From Rhizobium album (GTDB lineage: Bacteria > Pseudomonadota > Alphaproteobacteria > Rhizobiales > Rhizobiaceae), in NCBI RefSeq assembly GCF_003122325.1, contig NZ_QFBC01000016.1, forward strand, positions 62,001 to 126,000: DNA of 64,000 nucleotides. Reading direction: 5' to 3'. Below the pieces are notes generated by a model. The model saw nothing but the letters and a program-made list of their open reading frames with translations, was not told the origin of the DNA and made no database searches. Position numbers and translations under genes: made by a program. Shown here piece by piece: positions 9,604 through 18,264 of the stretch (position 1 is its first letter; each line of letters starts with the position of its first letter).

Positions 9604-10467
9604 TCACTTTTTTGCCCGCAGGATGTCCCAGAGGCCGGTAAAACCTTGGGGCAGAACCCGGATGAAGATCATCGTGATCAGAAGAATGCCGATCGAACCG
9701 GCAACGGAGTCCCAAAGCCACGTCAGGCCCCCATACACACTGCCGAGCGCTACGCTCGACATCAGGGGCCCAATCAGTGGATCCGCCCCCCCAACGATCA
9801 AGACCGTGAATGCTCGCCACAGGAAGCGGTCGCCGAAATACGGCGAGACCGGCATGAGAGGGGCGTATAGGGCACCAGTCAGACCGGCCAGCCCCGCGCC
9901 GAGTGCGAATGTTTTTAGATACATCGCTGTCGTATTGGTGCCGAGCCCCTCCGCCATATCCCTGTTTTGCATCGCGGCCCGAACATTCAGGCCAAAGCGT
10001 GTAAACCGGAACAGAAGAAATACCGCCACAAGCACGAGAGCTGCGCATCCGAAAAGGAAAAGCTCATAATAGTTATAGGCGGCGTCTCCTACCGTAAAGG
10101 AGCCAAAGGGTTGATCGATGCCTGGCTGGCTGGTTCCCAGCCACAGGAAGACAGCTTGTACGATGATGATATTGATGGCCCATGTCGCAAGCAGGCAGTC
10201 GAGCTTTCGATTGTACAGCCTGCGGATCAGCGTCATTTCCAGGAATGCGCCTACCGCTGCCGCAATCAAAGCGGCCAGAGGTATAGCAAGGAAGACTGAC
10301 AGATTGGCTGCGCTGACAAGATAGACGGTCACCACGGCACCCAGCATGATGAACGACGCGTGAGCGAAATTGATGATGTTCATCACGCCGAAAATAATCG
10401 CCAGGCCAGTCGTCGACAGAACGAGAAAGCTGAAAGTGGCCAGTATTTGATAGAAAAGTCCAAACAT
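9604..10467 (-). CDS. livH: Branched-chain/amide-type ABC permease (LivH/UrtB-like)
   Basis: A 287-aa permease with about eight hydrophobic segments. It has the LivH hallmark FGVMNIINFAHASFIMLGA near residue 40 and, near residue 190, a GLAGLTGALYAP-like stretch. I chose the ATG at 10467, preceded by GGAGAG, because the longer frame up to 10539 adds a proline-rich tail unlike the family. It lies about 170 bases downstream of the substrate-binding protein gene. Confidence 0.9.
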   Translation of the reverse strand: MFGLFYQILATFSFLVLSTTGLAIIFGVMNIINFAHASFIMLGAVVTVYLVSAANLSVFLAIPLAALIAAAVGAFLEMTLIRRLYNRKLDCLLATWAINIIIVQAVFLWLGTSQPGIDQPFGSFTVGDAAYNYYELFLFGCAALVLVAVFLLFRFTRFGLNVRAAMQNRDMAEGLGTNTTAMYLKTFALGAGLAGLTGALYAPLMPVSPYFGDRFLWRAFTVLIVGGADPLIGPLMSSVALGSVYGGLTWLWDSVAGSIGILLITMIFIRVLPQGFTGLWDILRAKK

Positions 10468-10634
10468 GATCTCTCCAATGTCGGGGCCTGCGGGGGCAGT
10501 CGGTCCAATGGCAGGCCTCAAACGAGTGGGCAGCCACATAACAGGGACGCTCCGCCAAGCTGCGAGCTGAAGCGCCCTGGCGATGCCCGCTCAGAAAATC
10601 CCGAGCGCGCATTCACACCGGTTGCTGAGTTGCG

Positions 10635-11909
10635 TTACGCGTCCAGGGGAGAGTACTGGCGGCTTTCCGACTTCTTCGTCAGATCAACGCCGATGCTGCC
10701 AAGCCAGAAAGGCTCGATGTTTTCCCAGCTCTTGACAATTTCGAGCGTGTGATCCTGAGCGACCTTCCCCAGATGGACATTGTGGGAGACGTGATGGGAC
10801 TTCGGATCCACACGGACCGTACCCTCCGGCGCATCATAGGAGATACCGGTTTCAAGCGCCTTGACGATCTCGATAGGGGTAACGTTGCCGGCGAGAGCAG
10901 CAGCCTTCGCATAGAGCTGGACGGCGACGTAGGTGTTTTGCGCAGGTTGACTAATGAATACTTCGTCGGGGAACTTTGCTCGGAAACGTTTTACGAAATC
11001 CGCGTTACGCTCGCCTGGCAATTCCTCCAGGTAACTGAAAGTCTCATGCAGGCCCGCGAGTACCGGCGACTTCATGCGGCGATGGCCGCCAGCCTGTGCA
11101 AGCGTGATGACAAAATCCGAGAGAGGAATGTTGACGCCGAGAGACGCGCGCTGGGTGAAAAACGCGCTCTGCTCCTTGCCCGTCAGCGATGAGTAGATCC
11201 AGTTCGGCTTTGCTGCCTGGACGCGACCAAGTGTCGAGTTGAAGTCGGAAACATTGAGCGGGACGGCCTCCGAACCGACCAACTTACCCTTGGCCGTGCC
11301 GACATATTTATTCAGCCAGAGCGTGGAAAGTTGACCCCAAACGTAGTCTGCAGCGAGATCATAGACATTCGCACCATACTGCTCGACCATGTAGGGAATG
11401 AGCGTGGCAAAGCCCTGCTCCGGAACCACGCCTGTGCAGAAGGTCCAATTGTCCGCGACACCGCCTTCATAACAGGTAGGGTAAAAGTAGGGGATTTTCG
11501 CTGCATGAGCGATCGGTCGAATGGCTTCGCGGTCCTGGCTACCAATGGCACCGAAGATGGCATCGACCTTATCGCGTCCGATCAACATCCGCGCCATTGA
11601 CACGTACCGGGAGGTATCGGACTGGGTATCGACGATCACGGCCTCGACCTCCCGCCCGTTGATGCCGCCAGACGCGTTAATTTCCTCGATCGCTAATTCG
11701 GCCGCGTGCACGGCAGGAAGGCCGTATTCACCAAACCCACCGGATTGATCGAACAGGAAGCCTAGCTTGACTGGTCCTTCTCCGGCGGCCTGCGCAGGCG
11801 AGGTCACGCTCAGGATGGCGGGTGCGGCAAAGCTTCCCGCAGCGATTGCCGTTACCCCCCTGAGGAACTGCTTGCGCGTAATTCCCATCCTATTCTCATC
11901 GTTGTTCAT
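10635..11909 (-). CDS. Periplasmic substrate-binding protein, urea/amide type (Peripla_BP)
   Basis: A 424-aa type I periplasmic binding protein and the first gene of the livJ-H-M-G-F-like operon. The N terminus has a twin-arginine-like signal, but with RK instead of RR (TRKQFLRG), then a hydrophobic stretch and an AQA cleavage site. The mature part starts VKLGFLFDQSG and contains an AAKPNWIYSSLTG-like segment similar to urea- and amide-binding relatives (UrtA, AmiC, FmdD). A GGGG ribosome site precedes the ATG at 11909. It is divergent from the CoA-transferase gene. The ligand is probably a short or aryl amide, judged by the two amidases in the locus (inference). Confidence 0.88.
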   Translation of the reverse strand: MNNDENRMGITRKQFLRGVTAIAAGSFAAPAILSVTSPAQAAGEGPVKLGFLFDQSGGFGEYGLPAVHAAELAIEEINASGGINGREVEAVIVDTQSDTSRYVSMARMLIGRDKVDAIFGAIGSQDREAIRPIAHAAKIPYFYPTCYEGGVADNWTFCTGVVPEQGFATLIPYMVEQYGANVYDLAADYVWGQLSTLWLNKYVGTAKGKLVGSEAVPLNVSDFNSTLGRVQAAKPNWIYSSLTGKEQSAFFTQRASLGVNIPLSDFVITLAQAGGHRRMKSPVLAGLHETFSYLEELPGERNADFVKRFRAKFPDEVFISQPAQNTYVAVQLYAKAAALAGNVTPIEIVKALETGISYDAPEGTVRVDPKSHHVSHNVHLGKVAQDHTLEIVKSWENIEPFWLGSIGVDLTKKSESRQYSPLDA

Positions 11910-11974
11910 GGCATTCCCCTTTTTGTTATGAAGAAGCTCGATCGGCCAAATGGCCAAGCCTCCCTTGATAACCC

Positions 11975-11992
11975 GTTAACATATCAGCTGTC
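11975..11992. promoter_or_regulatory. Candidate GntR operator copy 1 (amide locus)
   Basis: GTTAACATATCAGCTGTC lies about 65 bases upstream of the importer operon start. It shares the CATATCAG core with sites at 12115, 16883 and 17025. It is a candidate binding site for the locus GntR/FCD regulator. Confidence 0.4.
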
Positions 11993-12114
11993 AACGCATT
12001 ACGGATCGCTGTCGAAATTCCGGTAGGTTGAACTGCAGGCAACACACGCGATTACCGAAGTTCGGAGGCAAATAAGCTAAAAATTAGGCAGTCTGACATT
12101 GTTTTCCTTGTCCA

Positions 12115-12132
12115 CCACTGATATGTCAGTAG
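12115..12132. promoter_or_regulatory. Candidate GntR operator copy 2 (amide locus)
   Basis: CCACTGATATGTCAGTAG holds the palindrome CTGATATGTCAG. It lies about 80 bases upstream of the CoA-transferase gene. A further CTGACAT half-site sits at 12093. This is the best-formed copy of the motif shared across the locus. Confidence 0.5.
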
Positions 12133-12212
12133 CATGTTTCGCGGGGCGCGCACCGGATAAGGCGGTGCATTTCGGTTCGCGCGACTGTTTCGGTCCTCAT
12201 TGGAAGGTAAAG

Positions 12213-13820
12213 ATGATGAGATTTGTTTCCTCACAGGAAGCCGTGTCCGGCATAGCCGACGGCGCAACAGTAGCTTCGGTCGGCGTAATAGGGTGGGTAA
12301 CGCCGGACGCAGTTTTAAAGGCTCTTGGTGATCGGTTCGCCGAAACAGGTTCGCCGCACGGCCTGACGTTTTACTTCCCATGCGGGACCGGTGATGCGCA
12401 GGGCATCAGGGGAATGGACCACGTCGCCAAGGAAGGCTTAATGAAGCGCATAGTCGCTGGATCCTACATCAATCCGGTTGACCCGGTGACCGGGAAGCGG
12501 CCGGAACTGATGCGGCTCATTCGCGAAAACAAGATCGAAGCCTATTCATGGCCGATCGGTGCGTCGATGCACTGGTTGCGTGAGGTGGCACGCAAGAGTC
12601 CCGGATACCTAACGGACGTTGGTCTTGGCACCTATGCAGATCCGGAACTTGGCGGCGGTCGGTTTACTTCACTTGCGACAGAGGAACTCATCCGGAAGGT
12701 CGATTTTGAGGGTCGCACGATGCTTTATTATCCGACATGGCCGATCGACGTCGCGATCGTCAGGGCGTCGTCCGCCGATGAATACGGCAACCTGTCATGG
12801 GAAGACGAAGCTTTGGTTTCGGCGAACATCGGTTTGGTCCTGGCGGCCAAGGCGTCGGGGGGGCGGGTCATTGCACAGGTCCGGCGGATCGTTCCGACCG
12901 GTAAACGGCTCGCCTCACAAACCTCCGTTCCGGGTTATTTCGTCGACGACGTCGTCGTTGTTCCGGACATGATGATGACGTCACACACTCCGTTTGATTC
13001 CGCCTACTTTTCAGGTAGCCGGCGCCCGATCAGCGAGTTGCCAATACCGGCCATGTCCGCAGACAAGGTAATCGCGCGCCGCGCCGCTCATGAGGTGCGC
13101 AAGCGGGAGCTATCAATTTTTGGGTTCGGCGCTTCTGCGGACATCCCTCTGGTAATGGCTGAAGAAGGCATGCTTGACGATCCATCAGGCCATGACTACT
13201 GGTTTACGACCGAGCACGGATCCTATGGTGGCGTCGTGATGTCCGGATGGCAATTCTCTGCGAACATCAATCCGGACGCGATCATGGATGGCCTTTATCA
13301 GTTCGATGCCATCGATGGCGGCTTATGCCGTTTTGCCGCCCTCGCGTTTGCCCAGTTCGACGCTGAGGGAGTCGTGAATGTATCGAAATTCGGCGCCGCG
13401 AATCCTGGCGCTGGCGGTTTTATCGACATCGCTCACAATGCTGAACGACTTGTTTTCACAGGGACGTTCACGACCGGCGGCTTGGAAACAGTCTTCGAGG
13501 ACGGAAAACTCAAGATTCTGCAGGACGGCCGGATCTCGAAGTTTGCGAAACAGGCTGAAAGTGTCACCTATCGTGTGCTGGACGGCGTACGCGACAGAGG
13601 GCAGACCGCAAAGATCGTCACGGAACGCGCCGTGTTCGATGTCACGCCGCGCGGGCTAAGATTGTCGGAGATCGCGCCTGGTGTCGATGTAAGGCGTGAT
13701 GTGTTGGAACGGATGGATTACGCCCCGGCGGAAATTGCCGATCCGCTGCCACTTATGGACCGCTCGCTTTTCCTGCAGACGGCTGCAGTAGCCCAAACGG
13801 AGGAGGTAGCCAATGCTTGA
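12213..13820 (+). CDS. Family I acyl-CoA:carboxylate CoA-transferase (YdiF type, fused alpha-beta)
   Basis: Predicted to move CoA from an acyl-CoA donor to a free carboxylic acid, so it would activate the acid released by the amidases. It is 535 aa, the length of single-chain family I transferases in which the alpha and beta halves are fused. The beta half carries TTEHGSYGG, in which Glu334 is the expected nucleophile that forms the glutamyl-CoA thioester. The ATG at 12213 follows GGAAGG. The frame is open further upstream to 12099 without a better start. Its last 8 bases overlap the crotonase-like gene, so the two are probably translationally coupled. The substrate acid is unknown. Confidence 0.88.
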   Translation: MMRFVSSQEAVSGIADGATVASVGVIGWVTPDAVLKALGDRFAETGSPHGLTFYFPCGTGDAQGIRGMDHVAKEGLMKRIVAGSYINPVDPVTGKRPELMRLIRENKIEAYSWPIGASMHWLREVARKSPGYLTDVGLGTYADPELGGGRFTSLATEELIRKVDFEGRTMLYYPTWPIDVAIVRASSADEYGNLSWEDEALVSANIGLVLAAKASGGRVIAQVRRIVPTGKRLASQTSVPGYFVDDVVVVPDMMMTSHTPFDSAYFSGSRRPISELPIPAMSADKVIARRAAHEVRKRELSIFGFGASADIPLVMAEEGMLDDPSGHDYWFTTEHGSYGGVVMSGWQFSANINPDAIMDGLYQFDAIDGGLCRFAALAFAQFDAEGVVNVSKFGAANPGAGGFIDIAHNAERLVFTGTFTTGGLETVFEDGKLKILQDGRISKFAKQAESVTYRVLDGVRDRGQTAKIVTERAVFDVTPRGLRLSEIAPGVDVRRDVLERMDYAPAEIADPLPLMDRSLFLQTAAVAQTEEVANA

Positions 13821-14556
13821 TCTGGCCATCGAAAACCGCGTCGCCATCCTGACGATCAACCGCCCGACACGCCGCAACGCTCTGGGCACGGAACTAGTCG
13901 AGATGCTCGAAGAAAAGTTCCTCCAACTAGGCGGAGATGCCGATATCGGCGCAGTCGTCCTGACGGGCGCCGCCCCAAGCTTCTGCGCGGGAAGTGACCT
14001 CAAAGAACTCGGCACCATGGACGTCAGCGGGATGGTTCGCCACGAAGCCCATACCGCACGCATGGCTCGCGCGATCGGGCTTCTCGATCTTCCTGTCATC
14101 GCGGCCGTCGAGGGGCACGCCCTGGGTGGAGGGTTTATCCTAGCGATGTCATGCGATCTTGTCGTCACGGCCGAGACTGCAAAGTGGAGCCTGCCAGAGG
14201 TCCCCAACGGATGGCTGCCGCCTTGGGGACTGAAGGCGCTTGCAAGCCGCGTCGGAATGACGACAGCTCGTCAGCTCGTCTGGGGTTATGAGGTTCTGGA
14301 CGGCGCCACAGCATGCAAATTGGGCGTTGCTGACTACTTGACCCCGCCGGATGGGGCCCTTGAAAAGGCGCGGGAGATTGCCGCCCGCCTCGCTGCCCTG
14401 CCGCGCGTGGCGGTAAAATCCACCAAGCGCTATTTCCAGGCGGAAGTACTGGGGGCGGCAGAAGTGTGGGACGCGCAGGCCGGGGAGATATTTGCAGAAA
14501 ACTGTGCCCATGAGGCGGCCGCAGCTACGCTGAAAAAATTTGCCGTCAAGAAATAG
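13813..14556 (+). CDS. Enoyl-CoA hydratase/isomerase family protein, one catalytic Glu missing
   Basis: A 247-aa crotonase-fold protein. It has the CoA/oxyanion motif CAGSDLKEL and GHALGGGFILAM. Aligned by eye with classical enoyl-CoA hydratase (GGGCELAM...GQPE), the first catalytic Glu is replaced by Ile (GGGFILAM). The second Glu is kept in SLPE. Simple hydration of a 2-enoyl-CoA is therefore doubtful; an isomerase, hydrolase or other crotonase reaction is as likely. A GGAGG site precedes the start, which overlaps the CoA-transferase stop. It would act on the CoA ester made by that enzyme. Confidence 0.87.
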   Translation: MLDLAIENRVAILTINRPTRRNALGTELVEMLEEKFLQLGGDADIGAVVLTGAAPSFCAGSDLKELGTMDVSGMVRHEAHTARMARAIGLLDLPVIAAVEGHALGGGFILAMSCDLVVTAETAKWSLPEVPNGWLPPWGLKALASRVGMTTARQLVWGYEVLDGATACKLGVADYLTPPDGALEKAREIAARLAALPRVAVKSTKRYFQAEVLGAAEVWDAQAGEIFAENCAHEAAAATLKKFAVKK

Positions 14557-14595
14557 CCGGCACCGCACGGCAGACAGACAAAGGGAGAATAGTCA

Positions 14596-16092
14596 ATGAG
14601 CATCCGTCGCCCCAGCATCGACCGGCTTCACAAACTTGCAAGCGCCAACCATTTCTCCATCGGTTCGGAAGAGGAGGGTTCATATACGGCGCTGTTCGAC
14701 CATATTCTCGAGCAGTACGACGCTCTAGAAGCGAGCCCAGTTTCCCAAAGCGTCCCGCCGACGCGAGATCCAGGCCATCGACCCGCGCCGCATGAGAATT
14801 TTTGCAACTCCTTTGTCCGCAAGCTGTCCATACGCGGCGCGAGCGAGGGTCCGCTTCACGGCAAGCGGATCGGCATCAAGGACAACATCAGCATCGCTGG
14901 CGTGCCGATGACGTGCGGTTCGGATGTTCTCGAGTTCACCCCGCAACAGGATGCAACGATCGTATCGCGCCTGCTTTCCGCAGGCGCCGAGATCGTTGCC
15001 GTTGTAAATATGGATAATCTTGCCTTCTCTGGCGCGGGTGATACCAGCGCACATGGACCCACACGCAATCCACACGACGAGACGAGGCTCGCAGGTGGCT
15101 CATCGGGTGGCTCGGCGGCAGCCTTGCTCTCCGGCGAGGTCGATATTACCATCGGTGGAGACCAAGCGGGATCGATCCGGATTCCCGCGTCCTGGTGCGG
15201 TGTGGTCGGATTGAAGCCAACCTACGGGCTTGTGCCGTATACTGGCATTCTCGGATACGATCTCACCTTCGACCACACCGGTCCAATGGCCCGAACGGCG
15301 CGAGAGGTGGCTGAGACGCTTGCCGCGATCGCGGGCAAGGACCCGCTTGATCCGCGACAGCGGGAGGTTACTGTTGTCGACTATGTCGGCGCGCTTGACC
15401 GGAAGAACCTGAGCGGCATCAGGATAGGCATCCTACGCGAAGGTTTTGGCACGGCCGGCTCCGAGCCAGACGTTGATGCAACCGTGCTAGGCGCAGCAAA
15501 AGCGCTTGAAACGCTTGGAGCGACGATCATCGAAGTTTCCTATCCCGGCCACGCAAAGGCTGGGCCGATTGTTTGGGGGGTGTTTGCCGAAGGCGTGACG
15601 GCGACCTTCCAGGGCAATGGTCATGGGCACCATTGGGATGGTGCCTACAATCCGGAACTCTCTCAGGCTTTCGGCACCGGCATGCAGGAAAGGGGCGATC
15701 GAATGCCCCTGCAAGCGAAATTCAATCTGATGCTTGGAACTTATCTGCGTGAAGACTATCAAGGGCGCTTCTACGCCAAGGCACAGAATATGCGAGCCGC
15801 GCTGCGGGCAGGGTACGATATGTTGTTGGAACAAGTCGATATTTTGCTGATGCCGACAACGCCAATGAAGGCGCACATTTACAATCCGGACCAGTCTCCG
15901 GAAGAACTTGTGCTTGCGGGATGGAACATGGTGGCGAACACCGCACCCTTCAACATGACGGGACATCCTGCGCTGAGCGTCCCCTGCGGGACATCCGCTG
16001 GACTACCGGTGGGCATGATGCTCGTCGGCAGGAAATTCGAAGACGAAAAGCTGCTTGCTGTCGCCGATGTGTTTGAGAGGGCCTCAGCTTAG
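14596..16092 (+). CDS. Amidase 1 (amidase signature family)
   Basis: A 498-aa amidase signature hydrolase with the Ser-cisSer-Lys triad. The Lys is in GIKDNIS (about residue 95), the cis-Ser in AGGSSGGSAA (about residue 173), and the nucleophile Ser in GGDQAGSIRIPASWCG (about residue 197). The GGDQxGSIRIPAxWCG form resembles the enantioselective amidases associated with nitrile hydratase. It would cut an amide to acid plus ammonia in the cytoplasm. It follows the crotonase-like gene by 39 bases with a GGGAG ribosome site. It is a clear paralogue of amidase 2 at 20010. Confidence 0.92.
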   Translation: MSIRRPSIDRLHKLASANHFSIGSEEEGSYTALFDHILEQYDALEASPVSQSVPPTRDPGHRPAPHENFCNSFVRKLSIRGASEGPLHGKRIGIKDNISIAGVPMTCGSDVLEFTPQQDATIVSRLLSAGAEIVAVVNMDNLAFSGAGDTSAHGPTRNPHDETRLAGGSSGGSAAALLSGEVDITIGGDQAGSIRIPASWCGVVGLKPTYGLVPYTGILGYDLTFDHTGPMARTAREVAETLAAIAGKDPLDPRQREVTVVDYVGALDRKNLSGIRIGILREGFGTAGSEPDVDATVLGAAKALETLGATIIEVSYPGHAKAGPIVWGVFAEGVTATFQGNGHGHHWDGAYNPELSQAFGTGMQERGDRMPLQAKFNLMLGTYLREDYQGRFYAKAQNMRAALRAGYDMLLEQVDILLMPTTPMKAHIYNPDQSPEELVLAGWNMVANTAPFNMTGHPALSVPCGTSAGLPVGMMLVGRKFEDEKLLAVADVFERASA

Positions 16093-16120
16093 GCCGCCCG
16101 CAGTCTTACCGCGTTCCACG

Positions 16121-16157
16121 ACCAAGCCCAGGCCTCATCCGGCGGCCCGGGCTTGGT
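16121..16157. terminator. Bidirectional terminator between amidase 1 and gntR
   Basis: ACCAAGCCC and GGGCTTGGT form a perfect 9-bp stem around a 19-base loop. It lies between the convergent amidase and gntR genes, with a short TTGCTTT run on the plus side. It probably ends both transcripts. Confidence 0.7.
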
Positions 16158-16161
16158 TGCT

Positions 16162-16836
16162 TTAGATGCGTCGCTCGATTGCCATTCTGGTTAGGCTTTC
16201 AAGATAGTCCATGAGTTGGACAACTTGTTCGGCAGCGTCAGCGGGAGCGTTGTGGGCAATGGACGTGACGACTTTGGCATGAAGCTTGGCGGCGCCCTTC
16301 ATCTGCTCCTCCCCAATATAGGCATACCAAAAACGCCGGGAGAGGCCGTGGACGGCCCTGATCGTTTTCTCGAACGTCTCGTTGTGGGTCGCCGCTGCCA
16401 CCATCTCGTGAATGGCTTTGTTCGCTTCGTAGAACTTTGCGCGGTCGCCAGTGCTCGCCGCGGCGTCGATCTCGTCTGCTAGTTCGATCAACCTGCGCCT
16501 CTCTGCACCAGTTGCACGCACCGAGGCAAGGCGGGCGCCGAGGTCTTCCAACGAGCGTCGTACCTCCAAAAGCTCCAATTGCTTCAAGACGTCGACCGGG
16601 GTGACCAGCGCTCCCCGCCGAGGATGAACATCAATATATCCCTCAAGCTTCAGCCGCTGCAAAGCTTCCCGAACGGGAGTCCTCCCGCAACCGAGTTCCT
16701 GGCCGAGTTGCGCTTCTGAAATCATTGAGCCGGGCGAGAGGTCCTGCATCACGATCATTTCTTCGATGCGACGATACGCTTTCTCCGCCATCGATTCCTG
16801 GTCGATCTTTGCTTTCAACTTCATCTCCAATTTCAC
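16162..16836 (-). CDS. GntR/FCD family transcriptional regulator of the amide locus
   Basis: A 224-aa regulator. It has an N-terminal winged helix (EAQLGQELGCGRTPVREALQRLKLEGYI) and a C-terminal all-helical FCD ligand domain with the conserved RRSLEDLGARLA start and a late HAKVVTSIAHN metal/ligand His region. It sits between the two transport/amidase halves and is divergent from the second importer. Candidate operators of one type lie upstream of it and of the other units, so it probably controls the whole locus. FCD members usually bind carboxylic acids, so the inducer may be the acid product (inference). Confidence 0.9.
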   Translation of the reverse strand: MKLEMKLKAKIDQESMAEKAYRRIEEMIVMQDLSPGSMISEAQLGQELGCGRTPVREALQRLKLEGYIDVHPRRGALVTPVDVLKQLELLEVRRSLEDLGARLASVRATGAERRRLIELADEIDAAASTGDRAKFYEANKAIHEMVAAATHNETFEKTIRAVHGLSRRFWYAYIGEEQMKGAAKLHAKVVTSIAHNAPADAAEQVVQLMDYLESLTRMAIERRI

Positions 16837-16882
16837 ACCGTCTTCTTCCCGATGACAAGTTGGCCATCGCTCAACTTTGCTT

Positions 16883-16901
16883 ATCAGTTGTATATCAGTG
16901 G
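16883..16901. promoter_or_regulatory. Candidate GntR operator copy 3 (gntR promoter)
   Basis: ATCAGTTGTATATCAGTGG lies about 50 bases upstream of gntR. It shares ATATCAGTGG with the reverse complement of the site at 12115. This would allow autoregulation. Confidence 0.45.
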
Positions 16902-17024
16902 CGTCCAGTGACCGACAATATTTTTAGTCATTTGCCACGACGACCGCCGCGAAAGAGGCAAATCTCCTCCCCGGAGCGGCGAGATCAGCAGCGAAGGTTA
17001 AAAAAGACCTTGCGCCCAAAAAAT

Positions 17025-17042
17025 CATCTGACATACTAATGG
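17025..17042. promoter_or_regulatory. Candidate GntR operator copy 4 (second importer promoter)
   Basis: CATCTGACATACTAATGG matches the reverse complement of the 12115 site at CTGACATA and in the final TGG. It lies about 120 bases upstream of the second importer operon. Confidence 0.4.
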
Positions 17043-17161
17043 TCGCCCAGTGAGGCACTCAGTCTAAATCGCTGCTCAGAAGGCCGTAAGATGGCCAAGC
17101 TGCATCCTTTACGCCGAGAAAAAAGCTCAGCAGAAATCAACAAAGAAACGGAGCGGGAACT

Positions 17162-18208
17162 ATGAACATTCGAACCATATGTACAGCTGCAACAATGTCG
17201 GCAGCGCTAGTATTTGTCAGTCCGGCCATGGCAGAGGAAGCCAAGTCAGTACGCATCAATCAGGCCTTCCAGTCGTTGCTCTACCTCAGCCTCTACGTGG
17301 CACATGACGCCGGGTTCTTCGAAGAGGAGGGTGTCGATGTCAAGGTTACAACGGGTGGCGGCGGCTCGCAGGCCTGGTCTGCCGTCCTGGGCGGCAGTGC
17401 TGATTACTCAATTCAAGACCCGGTTTTCCCGACTATTAGCCGAGAACAAGGTGGGCCTGGTGTTGTGGTCGGCACCATTTGCAACGCTGAGACCATCTAC
17501 GCGCTTGCCAAGAACTCAGACATCAAGCTGACCGCTAATTTCTCTGACCTTCTATCTAAGGGCTACAAAATTTCGACACAACCACAGCCGGACTCCGGCT
17601 GGGCTCGTCTAACAGACCTGGCGCAGCGCCTTGATATCAAGCCGTCGGGTAGCACATACACGAACGTGCAGGTCCCGATCGGCAGCGAAATGGCGTCGGT
17701 ATTTGCAGGCCAAACGGACATTGGGCTGTCCTATCCGCCAGTGGTAGAGCAGGCGGAGGACCAAGGCTTGCACGTTGCGTTCTCGTTTGCTGCAGCTTCC
17801 AGGCCGTATCTTTTTTCGAGCCTCAACACGACACAGGCTTTCATTGAGAAAAATCCGCAGACGCACCAAAAGGTAATGAACGCCTTTGAGAAGGCGAGCC
17901 AGTATATTTATCGTTACCCCGAGGAGGCCGTTAAAATCGCCATCCGCGAGTTTCCCGACCTTGACGAGAAAATCGTCCGTAAAGCAGTCGAACGGATGAT
18001 CTCCGAACTGGCTTATCCCGAACATGCTTTTGCAGAATACAACGCCTTCACGGCCAATCAGAAGATGCACGTCTTCGTCGGTACGATCAAAAAGGCAGCA
18101 ACGGTGGAAGATGGCCTCGATAATACGGCTGCTTTGTCTGCCTATCGCACGCTGGGGCGGATCGAATGGTCCGAGCCCCGTCCGATCGCCAAGACTGTAA
18201 CCCAGTAA
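17162..18208 (+). CDS. ABC substrate-binding protein, NMT1/nitrate-sulfonate-taurine type
   Basis: A 348-aa periplasmic protein with a clear Sec signal peptide (MNIRT start, cleavage after AMA near residue 25). The mature part has the NMT1/SsuA-like opening, RINQAFQSLLYLSLYVAHDAGFFEEEGVDV, split here as RINQAFQ, YVAHDAGFF and EEEGVDV, followed by GGGGSQAWSAVLGGSADYS. It is the first gene of an importer operon with the ATPase at 18265 and permease at 19098, followed by amidase 2. The ligand is unknown and may be the amide itself, or a second substrate form not handled by the first importer. Confidence 0.9.
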   Translation: MNIRTICTAATMSAALVFVSPAMAEEAKSVRINQAFQSLLYLSLYVAHDAGFFEEEGVDVKVTTGGGGSQAWSAVLGGSADYSIQDPVFPTISREQGGPGVVVGTICNAETIYALAKNSDIKLTANFSDLLSKGYKISTQPQPDSGWARLTDLAQRLDIKPSGSTYTNVQVPIGSEMASVFAGQTDIGLSYPPVVEQAEDQGLHVAFSFAAASRPYLFSSLNTTQAFIEKNPQTHQKVMNAFEKASQYIYRYPEEAVKIAIREFPDLDEKIVRKAVERMISELAYPEHAFAEYNAFTANQKMHVFVGTIKKAATVEDGLDNTAALSAYRTLGRIEWSEPRPIAKTVTQ

Positions 18209-18220
18209 CAGCGGTGATCA

Positions 18221-18246
18221 GGCATGTGGGAAAGCACCCACATGCC
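18221..18246 (+). repeat. Intercistronic hairpin after the binding-protein gene
   Basis: GGCATGTGGG and CCCACATGCC form a perfect 10-bp stem around a 6-base loop, followed by CTTTC. It stands 12 bases after the binding-protein stop and before the ATPase ribosome site. Such hairpins often stabilise the 5' mRNA or partly terminate, giving more binding protein than channel. Confidence 0.7.
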
Positions 18247-18264
18247 CTTTCGGAGGGGAATATC

